Source: JBMOMT01 sp049324835 (lineage in GTDB: Bacteria; Chloroflexota; Anaerolineae; CAYNKW01). Taken from it: 64,000 nucleotides of DNA. Of the stretch, positions 33,696 to 41,743 are shown one piece after another. The stretch is taken from assembly GCA_049324835.1 (NCBI GenBank), contig JBMOMT010000040.1:186001-250000 (forward strand). Reading direction: 5' to 3'. A program made the position numbers and the translations under genes. Every line of letters starts with the position of its first letter. Positions within the stretch are counted from its first letter, which is position 1. The notes below the pieces were generated by a model. The model searched no databases. It saw only the letters and a list, made by a program, of their open reading frames with translations, and was not told the DNA's origin.

Positions 33696-36275
33696 TTGGC
33701 CACAGACAGAAACGAAAAACTGATCACCTTTGTCGCCCTGGCGCTGCTGGGCGTGTTCGTTCTGCAAGCCGTCCTCACGGTGGGGCAACAATCGCCCACC
33801 ATGGACGAGCAGAACCACATCGCCCGGGGTTACGCCTATCTACGCACCGGCGATCTGCGCCTGAGCCGCGAACACCCACCGCTGATCAACGCCATCAGCG
33901 CGCTGCCGCTGCTGATCCTCCGTCCCCAACTGCCCACCGACCATCCCGCCTGGCAAGCGGCCAACTGGTACGCTTTTGCCGATCAATTCCTGTGGCGCGC
34001 CACCGATTCAGAGGGCCAGGCCATCGAAGCGCAAAAACTCGTCAACTGGGCGCGGCTGCCCATCATCTTGCTGGGGCTGTTGCTGGGCATGGCCGTCTAT
34101 GCCTGGGCCTCAGAGTTGTACGGTTCGACCGCCGGATTGTTGGCCTTGGCGTTGTATGCCTTTTCGCCCAACCTGCTGGCCCACACCAGCCTGGCGACCA
34201 ACGACCTGGGCGTGACCTGCTTGATGTTCCTGTCGCTTTACACCTTTTGGCGTTTCACCAACAGCCCCTCCATCGTCGGCGCGGTGGCGGCCGGCGTGGC
34301 GCTGGGCCTGGCGCTGGGAGCCAAATTCTCGGCCCTCGTCCTGCTGCCCATCCTGGCCCTGCTGGCGATCGTCCATGCCTGGCGTAAACCCGCCGCGCCA
34401 GCCAGGCCACAGGAACCGGAACTCGCCCCCCTCGCCCCCGACGACTCGGCGACAGTGGGGCCGCCCGCCGGCGCTCAATTCCTCCGACCCGAGCCGGTGA
34501 GGCGTCAGCTTCCACACTGGCAGCGCTGGTTGGAATGGAAATGGCTGGCCTACCTGGCAGCGATCGTCGTCATCGGTCTGGCTGTGTTGTGGGGCCTCTA
34601 TGGCCTGGAGCGTGGCCCGCTGAACGATGGCGGTCCCAGCCTGCCCATGCCCTCCTACTGGAACGGCCTGCGCGCCATCCTGAACCGCACCGAGGGCGGC
34701 AATCCTACCTTTTTGATGGGCCAATACTCCACCCAGGGCTGGTGGTATTATTTCCCGGTGGCCCTGGCCATCAAGACCTCACTGCCGCTGCTGCTGCTGC
34801 TGGCCCTGGCGCTGGCGCTGACGATCCACCGCCAGAGTTGGCGTGTCGAGATGTGGTGGCTGTTGCCGGCGGCCCTCTATTTCGTATTGAGCCTGGGCAG
34901 CTCGCTCAACATTGGCTACCGCCACCTGCTGCCCATCCTGCCGCTGTTGATGGTCTATGTCGGCAAGTTGGCCGTAGAGAACCCACCCTTTTCGTTCCCA
35001 AAATCAAAACTCGCCACCCGCCTGACAAAACTCGCCCTGGCAGGAATAGTGATCCTGCTGTTGGGCTGGCACGCCTTTTCAGCCCTGAGCATCTCCCCCC
35101 ACTATCTGGCCTTTTTCAACGAACTCGTCGGCGGCCCGGAGCAGGGCCGCCGCTACCTGGTCGATTCCAACCTCGACTGGGGCCAGGACCTGCCTGCCCT
35201 GCGAGATTTTCTGGCCCAACAAGAGATCGACCAGGTTTACCTGAGCTGGTTCGGCCCGGCCTATCCAGAGCGCTACGGCATCGATTTCCAGCCCTTACCC
35301 GGCTTTCCGCTTTACCAGGGGTCTGCAGAGGTCTTTGCCTTCAACCCCTATCAACCCGCGCCCGGACTGTACGCCATCAGCGCCACCCATTTGCAGGGCG
35401 CGGTCCTGGACAACCACCACACCTTTGCCTGGTTCCGCGATCAAACGCCGCTCGCCAGCCTGGGCTACTCGATCCTGCTCTACCGCGTGCCAGAGCCCAA
35501 AGGACTACCCAACAGTGTATCCTTTGGGGGTGTGCGTTACTCCGACGTGCCCACCGCCACCCTCCAGACAACCCTGACCCGACCCCACACCCTGGTGCGC
35601 GCTTTCGACCCGGCCACCAGCTTTATCGCCCCGGCCACCGGTGATACCACCTACTTTACCACCGACCTGCTGCCCTTCGAGCCGGCACTGCGCCAGACGC
35701 TGCTGGATCAGGCTCAGACGGTGAGCCGTCAGCAAGGCTACACCATCTACCGGCTGGACGCCTCGCTGACACTGGCCGCCAAAGCGTCGGCGCTGGCAAC
35801 GGACAACCCGGTCTGGATCAGCCCGGCCATCGACTTTGACGCCGGCTCAGATGCCCGGCGCCAACTGCTCAGCCTGCCCGTCGGCCTGCGCCAGGCCGAC
35901 GACGTGTTGACCTTTATGGGTTACACCCTCTCCCGGCCGGAGGTTGCCCCTGCCGGAGAATTGGGCCTGACCACTTTTTGGCGCGTCCTGGACCAGGCAC
36001 CTCGCTCCCTGACCCTTTTTGCCCACCTGCTCGATGCCCACAGCCGGGTCTGGGCCGCCTGGGACGGGCTGGACGTTTCGCCCTATGGCTGGCAACGCGG
36101 TGATATCCTGGTGCAGCACATCCGCCTGACCGTGCCGGTCGACGCGCCGCAGGGCGAGTACCAACTCGAGATCGGGGGCTACACCGCCGCCGATGGCCAG
36201 CGACTCGTCGTTTTCGAAGGGGATCAGGAGCTGGCAGACCGATTGCTCTTGCAGTCGATCCGGGTCGCTCCCTAA
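33696..36275 (+). CDS. Large GT-C membrane glycosyltransferase (dolichol-phosphate-sugar-dependent type)
   Basis: 859 residues. TTG start behind GGGGAG at seven bases, 12 bases after the UPF0104 gene. First loop SPTMDEQNHIARGYAYLRTGDLRLSREHPPL carries the Asp-Glu catalytic pair; ten or more spans follow to about residue 470, then a soluble region with the family's SNLDWGQDLPALRDFL block. The final ~120 residues repeat the accessory domain of its neighbours (MGYTLSRPEVAPAGE ... FAHLLDAHSRV ... DRLLLQSIRV). Third gene of the operon that starts at 30619. Confidence 0.85.
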   Translation: MATDRNEKLITFVALALLGVFVLQAVLTVGQQSPTMDEQNHIARGYAYLRTGDLRLSREHPPLINAISALPLLILRPQLPTDHPAWQAANWYAFADQFLWRATDSEGQAIEAQKLVNWARLPIILLGLLLGMAVYAWASELYGSTAGLLALALYAFSPNLLAHTSLATNDLGVTCLMFLSLYTFWRFTNSPSIVGAVAAGVALGLALGAKFSALVLLPILALLAIVHAWRKPAAPARPQEPELAPLAPDDSATVGPPAGAQFLRPEPVRRQLPHWQRWLEWKWLAYLAAIVVIGLAVLWGLYGLERGPLNDGGPSLPMPSYWNGLRAILNRTEGGNPTFLMGQYSTQGWWYYFPVALAIKTSLPLLLLLALALALTIHRQSWRVEMWWLLPAALYFVLSLGSSLNIGYRHLLPILPLLMVYVGKLAVENPPFSFPKSKLATRLTKLALAGIVILLLGWHAFSALSISPHYLAFFNELVGGPEQGRRYLVDSNLDWGQDLPALRDFLAQQEIDQVYLSWFGPAYPERYGIDFQPLPGFPLYQGSAEVFAFNPYQPAPGLYAISATHLQGAVLDNHHTFAWFRDQTPLASLGYSILLYRVPEPKGLPNSVSFGGVRYSDVPTATLQTTLTRPHTLVRAFDPATSFIAPATGDTTYFTTDLLPFEPALRQTLLDQAQTVSRQQGYTIYRLDASLTLAAKASALATDNPVWISPAIDFDAGSDARRQLLSLPVGLRQADDVLTFMGYTLSRPEVAPAGELGLTTFWRVLDQAPRSLTLFAHLLDAHSRVWAAWDGLDVSPYGWQRGDILVQHIRLTVPVDAPQGEYQLEIGGYTAADGQRLVVFEGDQELADRLLLQSIRVAP

Positions 36276-36294
36276 CTCACGTTTCCGTTTACCC

Positions 36295-36334
36295 TACGCA
36301 ACACGCGTCCACGCCAGGTGAACCGTGTTGCGTA
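36295..36334 (+). terminator. Possible terminator hairpin after the glycosyltransferase operon
   Basis: Eleven-base perfect stem (TACGCAACACG at 36295-36305, complement at 36324-36334), 18-base loop, 20 bases after the stop codon. Only a weak T-rich tail (TTGTATGT) follows, so termination may be partial. Confidence 0.5.
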
Positions 36335-36364
36335 TTGTATGTAATCAACAATCAAAGGTAGAAA

Positions 36365-37741
36365 ATGAACATTGCATTGATTTTTCCACGAACCCGATAC
36401 CCGTCCGGTCAGCCGCCTCTGGGCATTCTCTCCCTGGCGGCCTACCTGCGCCGCGAAAGTGACGCCCAGGTAGATATTTTGGATCTGACGTTCCGCAAGA
36501 AACCTTTCGAGTATCTACAACAGGCGCTCTCGGCCCGGCGATACGACATCGTGGGCCTTTCGGTGATGACCAGCATGTTACGCGATGCGGAGCACGCCTC
36601 GGCCATTGCCCGCCAGACCAACCCCGGCGCGCTGGTGCTCTGGGGCGGCCCGCACACCACCGTCCTGCCCGACGATTCGCTGGCCCAGCCTGCCGTGGAT
36701 GCCGTGGCCATCGGCGAGGCCGAAGAGACACTGCTGGAACTGGTGCAGCACGGCGGCGATCCGACCGGCGTGGCCGGCATCTGGCACAAAACCGCCGATG
36801 GCGGCACGGCGCACAATCCACCCCGCCCCCTCATCCAGGACCTCTCCACGCTGCCCTGGCCGGCCCGCGATCTGGTGGACATGAAAACCTATGCCCGCGC
36901 CTGGTACAGCCTCACCGCCGCCGCTCCCAACCTGCTGGGCACGTCGATCATCACCAGCCGTGGTTGCCCTTATGTATGCACCTACTGCCAGCCCACGCTG
37001 CGTCAACTCTTTGGCAAAAAAGTGCGCCGCCGCAGCGTCGACGACGTGCTGGCCGAGCTGGTGCACCTCAAAGAAGCCTATGGCCTCAACGCTTTTATGT
37101 TCGAGGACGACACGTTCATCATCCACCGCCCATGGGTCCAAGAGTTCAGCGCCCGGCTCCAAGAAGCCAATCTGGGTTTACGTTGGGGCTGCAACGTGCG
37201 CGCCGATCTGACCAGCCGCGAGGTGCTGGAGCCGATGGTCCGCGCCGGACTGGTGCAGATCAACATCGGCATCGAGAGCGGCACGCAGCGCATCCTGGAT
37301 CAGATCTATGACAAACGCATCACCGTGCAGGACGTGCAACAGGCCGTGGACACTGCCAGGAGCCTGAAGCTCAAGGTGGGCGGTTATTTCATGATCGGCG
37401 CCCCCACCGAAACAGAACAAGAGATCGAACACACCATCCGTTTCGCCGCGCGGCTGCCCATCGACGAGGCGGCTTTCAACATCACCACGCCCCTGCCCGG
37501 CACCCATTTGTGGGATCAGACGCGTGATCTCGTCGGCGGCGACGTGGCCGAGTTCGACTATTACCACACGTCGGTCTACAACTCACCCAGCGTGTTGCCG
37601 GCCAACAGGCTGCAACAACTCAAACGTAAAGCCTATCTCAAGTTTTATCTCTTTTCCCCGCGGCGTGTGCCCAACGCCCTCAAATGGAGCACCAGCCCGC
37701 TGGGAATTCACAAAATGCTGCTGCGTATGAAACGCTTCTGA
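36365..37741 (+). CDS. B12-binding-domain radical SAM protein
   Basis: 458 residues. N-terminal B12-binding fold (PPLGILSLAAYLRRE, DIVGLSVMTSML, VLWGGPHTTVLPD, AIGEAEETLLEL) and a radical SAM core with Cys201-Pro-Tyr-Val-Cys205-Thr-Tyr-Cys208, the CX3CX2C site for a 4Fe-4S cluster, followed by FEDDTFIIHRPWV and NIGIESGTQRILDQIYDKR. BchE/HpnP/HpnJ-like class. The Asp-X-His-X-X-Gly cobalamin motif is not obvious. Product cannot be assigned; neighbours suggest a membrane lipid or glycan modification. ATG with AAAGG upstream. Confidence 0.85.
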   Translation: MNIALIFPRTRYPSGQPPLGILSLAAYLRRESDAQVDILDLTFRKKPFEYLQQALSARRYDIVGLSVMTSMLRDAEHASAIARQTNPGALVLWGGPHTTVLPDDSLAQPAVDAVAIGEAEETLLELVQHGGDPTGVAGIWHKTADGGTAHNPPRPLIQDLSTLPWPARDLVDMKTYARAWYSLTAAAPNLLGTSIITSRGCPYVCTYCQPTLRQLFGKKVRRRSVDDVLAELVHLKEAYGLNAFMFEDDTFIIHRPWVQEFSARLQEANLGLRWGCNVRADLTSREVLEPMVRAGLVQINIGIESGTQRILDQIYDKRITVQDVQQAVDTARSLKLKVGGYFMIGAPTETEQEIEHTIRFAARLPIDEAAFNITTPLPGTHLWDQTRDLVGGDVAEFDYYHTSVYNSPSVLPANRLQQLKRKAYLKFYLFSPRRVPNALKWSTSPLGIHKMLLRMKRF

Positions 37742-37802
37742 GGCCCACCACTCGGCCCCAGAACAAGTAACACCGTCTGACTGGGATACTCGGAGGTCAA
37801 AA

Positions 37803-39641
37803 ATGTTGAACAACCTGCGACGATTCTTGATCGGCACCCCTCTGCCCAGCGAGCGCATCGCCCACGAACGGCTGAGCAAGGTGCAGGCGTTAGCCGTATT
37901 ATCATCGGATGCGCTGTCTTCGGTGGCCTATGCCACCGAAGAGATCCTGCTGGTCTTGACCCTGGCCGGCAGCAGCGCGATGGGTCTGTCCTGGCCTGTC
38001 GGCCTGGCCATCGCCGCCTTGCTGCTCATCGTGGCCAGCTCTTATTTCCAGACGGTGCACGCCTACCCTTCCGGCGGCGGGGCCTACACCGTCACCCGCG
38101 AGAACCTGGGCACTCTGCCCAGCCTGGTGGCAGGCGCCGCCCTGCTGACCGACTATGTGCTGACGGTGGCCGTCAGTATCTCGGCCGGCGTGGCGGCCAT
38201 CACCTCGGCGCTGCCGGCACTGCTTCCCTGGCGTGTCGTCCTGGCCGTGGCAGCGGTGACCTTTGTGACGCTGGTCAACCTGCGCGGCGTGCGTGAATCG
38301 GGGCGGGTATTTGCCATGCCCACCTACCTGTTCATCGGCATCATGGTCCTGCTGATCTTGACCGGCCTGCTGCGGCTGCTCACCGGGAACCTGCCACCGC
38401 TGCCGTCCGATGCCGGCGCTGCACCGACGATCGTGCAGGGCCTGACAGCCTTTTTGATCTTACGCGCCTTTTCCTCAGGATGCACCGCCCTCACCGGCAT
38501 AGAAGCCATCAGCAACGGCGTGCCGATCTTTAAAGCACCCCAGTCAGACAATGCCGGCAAAACGCTGCTGTGGATGGCAGGCCTGCTGGTGAGCCTCTTC
38601 CTGGGCATCACTTTCCTGGCCAATCAGATCGGCGTGGTGCCGCACGAGGGTGAAACGGTGGTATCCCAGCTGGCGCGCGCCATATTCGGCACCACCCCCC
38701 TCTACTATGCCGTTCAGGCCGCCACGGCCCTGATCTTGCTGCTGGCGGCCAACACCAGTTATGCCGATTTCCCACGCCTGGCGATGTGGGTCGCACGAGA
38801 TGGCTTTTTGCCCCGCCAACTGGCCAACCTGGGCGACCGGCTGGTCTATGCCAACGGCATCCTGTTGTTGGGTGGTCTGGCGTCGGTCCTGATCCTGGTC
38901 TTTGGAGCCAGCACCCACGCCCTGATTCCCCTCTACGCCGTAGGCGTGTTCCTCTCGTTCACGCTCAACCAGACGGGCATGGTGCGCCGCTGGCTGCGCT
39001 TGCGCGGCCCGGCGTGGCTGCGTTCAGCCCTGATCAACGGCCTGGGCGCCCTCACCACCGGCATCGTGCTGATCGTGGTAGCAGCGACCAAGTTCACCCA
39101 TGGCGCCTGGATGGTCATGCTGCTCATCCCGTTGCTGGTGTTGGGTTTCCGCGCCATCCACCGCCACTACCAGGAAGTAGCCGAGCAACTCTCGCTGACA
39201 AAACGCTGGCCCAGCCCCATGCGCCGCCACACCGTCATCGTGCCGGTGGCCTCGCTGCACCGCGGTGTGCTCAAGGCCATCTATTATGCCCAGACCCTGC
39301 ACGCCGACCTGCACATCGTCACCATCGAGATCGATCCCCAGGAGACAGAAAAACTACGCGCCCGCTGGCAGGAGGTCATGCCAGGAATGCAGCTAGAGGT
39401 GCTCCTCTCGCCCTACCGTTCGGTGATCGCCCCACTGCTGGAACTGATCGACCGTTCTGTGCAAGAAGAGGGAGATTACGTGACCGTGATCGTGCCCGAG
39501 TTTGTTCCGGCGCGCTGGTGGCACAATCTACTGCACAACCAGACGGCCTGGCTGCTCAAGCTGGCGCTGGTCTACTCGCGCCGCGACTGGAAAGGCCGCT
39601 TTCGTATCGTCACCCAGGTGCCATTTCACCTGAGCCGGTGA
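37803..39641 (+). CDS. kimA: KimA-type potassium transporter (APC superfamily)
   Basis: 612 residues. Closely follows Bacillus subtilis KimA (YdaO): N-terminus LRRFLIGTPLPSERIAHERLSK, then ALAVLSSDALSSVAYATEE, YPSGGGAYTVTRENLG, DYVLTVAVSISAGVAAITSA, AFSSGCTALTGIEAISNGVP, TSYADFPRLAMWVARD and a C-terminal cytosolic alpha/beta domain (VIVPVASLHRGVLKAIYYAQ) ending in WWHNLLHNQTAWLLKLAL. Twelve spans. Expected role: high-affinity K+ uptake with protons. GGAGG six bases before ATG. No c-di-AMP riboswitch is seen upstream. Confidence 0.88.
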   Translation: MLNNLRRFLIGTPLPSERIAHERLSKVQALAVLSSDALSSVAYATEEILLVLTLAGSSAMGLSWPVGLAIAALLLIVASSYFQTVHAYPSGGGAYTVTRENLGTLPSLVAGAALLTDYVLTVAVSISAGVAAITSALPALLPWRVVLAVAAVTFVTLVNLRGVRESGRVFAMPTYLFIGIMVLLILTGLLRLLTGNLPPLPSDAGAAPTIVQGLTAFLILRAFSSGCTALTGIEAISNGVPIFKAPQSDNAGKTLLWMAGLLVSLFLGITFLANQIGVVPHEGETVVSQLARAIFGTTPLYYAVQAATALILLLAANTSYADFPRLAMWVARDGFLPRQLANLGDRLVYANGILLLGGLASVLILVFGASTHALIPLYAVGVFLSFTLNQTGMVRRWLRLRGPAWLRSALINGLGALTTGIVLIVVAATKFTHGAWMVMLLIPLLVLGFRAIHRHYQEVAEQLSLTKRWPSPMRRHTVIVPVASLHRGVLKAIYYAQTLHADLHIVTIEIDPQETEKLRARWQEVMPGMQLEVLLSPYRSVIAPLLELIDRSVQEEGDYVTVIVPEFVPARWWHNLLHNQTAWLLKLALVYSRRDWKGRFRIVTQVPFHLSR

Positions 39642-39657
39642 GGCAGGGAGGGTTGGA

Positions 39658-41703
39658 TTGTATAGCTGGAAGGTAAACAGGCAGTGGAACCTGGCAGTAC
39701 TGACGCTCATCCTGCTCGCTGCCGCCTTCCTGCGGCTGCACACCCTGGGCGACGTGCCGCCCGGCCTGGAGCACGACGAGGTCACTTCCTGGCAAATGGC
39801 CGACGGCGTGCTGCAGGGCCGCTTTCGCATCTATTTCACCGAGAGTTACGGCCACGAGCCGATCTTTTCCTACCTCATGGCCCTCTCGGTGGCCGCTTTT
39901 GGCCCCAACTGGCTGGGCATTCGCTTCTGGGCGCCCTTCCTGAGCCTCTTGGGTCTGGCGGCGACCTGCGCCCTGGCGCGGCGGCTCTTTGACCGGCGCG
40001 TGGCTCTCGTCGCCACAGCGTTCATGGCCGTGGCCGTCTGGCCCCTCTTTTTCGCCCGCCTGGGCCTGCGCCTCAACCTGCTGCCTCCCCTGCTGTGCGT
40101 CACCCTGCTGGCCTTCTGGAACGGACTCCAGACGCCCCTCAGCATCGAGGGCAAACTGCCACGAAAAGGCTGGCGCTGGTTCCTGCTGAGCGGCGCTCTG
40201 CTGGGGGCCACACTGCACACCTACATGGCCAGCCGCGCCGCGCCCATCTTGCTGGCCGGGTTTGTGGCTTACCTGGCCCTGTTTCACCGTTCCATGCTGC
40301 GCGGACGCTGGCTGGCGGTGGGGCTGGTTTTTCTGTTGACGGCGCTCCTCATCACGCCCATGACCTGGTATATCCTCACCCACCCGGCCGCCGAAATCCG
40401 CACCGATCAGGTCAACGAGCCGCTGGTGCAATTGATGGCCGGCAACCCGGCGCCGGTGCTCAAAAACGCCCTCGTCGTCGCCGGCATGTTTGGCTTTACC
40501 GGCGAGCCGTACTGGCAGGTGAACGTACCGGGCCGGCCGGTTTTTGTCGAGCCGGTCACGATCGCCCTCTTTTACGGCAGCCTGCTGCTGGCCCTGTGGC
40601 GCTGGCGACAGCCGCGTTATGCCTTGTTGTTGATCTGGCTGGCGGCCGGCCTGCTGCCCTCGGTCGTCACCGCCGATCCGCCCAGTTTCCCCCGCGCTTT
40701 CGCCGCCTTGCCCGTGGCCTTTATCGTGCCGGGCCTGGCCGCCCGCGCGCTGTGGGAGCGGTGGCCTCGCATCGTCCCCGCCCTGCTGGCGCTGGCCTTC
40801 ACCCTCAACGCCGGGCTGACCTACCACGACTATTTTTCCGAGTGGGCCGTCGATCCTGACGTCCGCTACACCTTCCAAACGGGCATCACCCAGGCCGCCC
40901 GTTACCTGGACGCCAGCCAGGAAAACAGCCCGGTGGTCATGGCCGGTCTTTCCGTCCACGATGTCGACCCGCTGACGCTGGCGGTGAGTCTGCGCCGCCG
41001 CGATCTGACCGTGCGTTGGAGTGATAGCCGTAGCGCGCTGGTGCTGCCGGCCGGTGACGGCCCCTGCCGGCTCCTGCTGCCCGACGTGGTGCCGCTCGAC
41101 GCGGCCCTGGCGGCGCAACTCGATCGCTACTCGGAAACCACCCAGGTTCACACCTATCAGGACGGCGCGCCATCTTTTACCCACTATTCTGTGGCATACG
41201 CGCCCGACTGGCGCGCCTACGTCTCGGACTTGGGGGAAAACCAGACCGTGATCACCAGCCCGGAGGTGGATTTTTCGCCGGGCGATCCAGAGGGGTTACG
41301 CCAGCCGCACCCGCTGCCGCTCGATCTGGGCGACGAATTCGACTTTTTGGGTTATGAGTGGCTGGCGGAGAGTTTCGTCCCCGGCGGGCAGGCCGAGCTG
41401 CTCACCTATTGGCGTGTTCGCCAGCCATTGGTTGGCCAGCGTAAAGTTTTTGTCCACCTGCTGGATGCCCACAGCCAGATCCGGGGCAGCCACGATGGCC
41501 TGGAGGCCGGCCTGGGCACACTTGAGCCGGGCGACATCATCATCCAGTTGCACCGCTTCTGGCTGGCCGCCGAAACACAACCCGGCGAGCATCAGGTCGA
41601 GATCGGGCTGTACGACCCGGCGACAGCACAGCGGCGGTCGATCCTGATCGACGGTATGCCCATCGCCGACCGGCTGCTATTGCAGCCGGTTGTGATCGAG
41701 TAG
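39658..41703 (+). CDS. GT39/ArnT-like membrane glycosyltransferase, third paralogue
   Basis: 681 residues. TTG start at 39658 behind GGGAGGG, 16 bases after kimA. First loop LGDVPPGLEHDEVTSWQMADGVLQGRFRIYF carries the Asp-Glu pair; about 11 spans follow. C-terminal ~120 residues (LGYEWLAESFVPGG ... LLTYWRVRQP ... FVHLLDAHSQI ... DRLLLQPVVI) repeat the accessory domain seen at 30619 and 33696. Overall closer to the 30619 protein (shared YGHEP motif after the first loop). Converges on the minus gene at 41744 with a 40-base gap. Confidence 0.85.
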   Translation: MYSWKVNRQWNLAVLTLILLAAAFLRLHTLGDVPPGLEHDEVTSWQMADGVLQGRFRIYFTESYGHEPIFSYLMALSVAAFGPNWLGIRFWAPFLSLLGLAATCALARRLFDRRVALVATAFMAVAVWPLFFARLGLRLNLLPPLLCVTLLAFWNGLQTPLSIEGKLPRKGWRWFLLSGALLGATLHTYMASRAAPILLAGFVAYLALFHRSMLRGRWLAVGLVFLLTALLITPMTWYILTHPAAEIRTDQVNEPLVQLMAGNPAPVLKNALVVAGMFGFTGEPYWQVNVPGRPVFVEPVTIALFYGSLLLALWRWRQPRYALLLIWLAAGLLPSVVTADPPSFPRAFAALPVAFIVPGLAARALWERWPRIVPALLALAFTLNAGLTYHDYFSEWAVDPDVRYTFQTGITQAARYLDASQENSPVVMAGLSVHDVDPLTLAVSLRRRDLTVRWSDSRSALVLPAGDGPCRLLLPDVVPLDAALAAQLDRYSETTQVHTYQDGAPSFTHYSVAYAPDWRAYVSDLGENQTVITSPEVDFSPGDPEGLRQPHPLPLDLGDEFDFLGYEWLAESFVPGGQAELLTYWRVRQPLVGQRKVFVHLLDAHSQIRGSHDGLEAGLGTLEPGDIIIQLHRFWLAAETQPGEHQVEIGLYDPATAQRRSILIDGMPIADRLLLQPVVIE

Positions 41704-41743
41704 CGCCGCACCTTTTTTGGGGTGTCTTGGTACAAGCCCCCCC

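Noticed and set aside
37742..37802. c-di-AMP (ydaO) riboswitch ahead of kimA
   Set aside because: Only 61 bases are available and no matching structure is visible.
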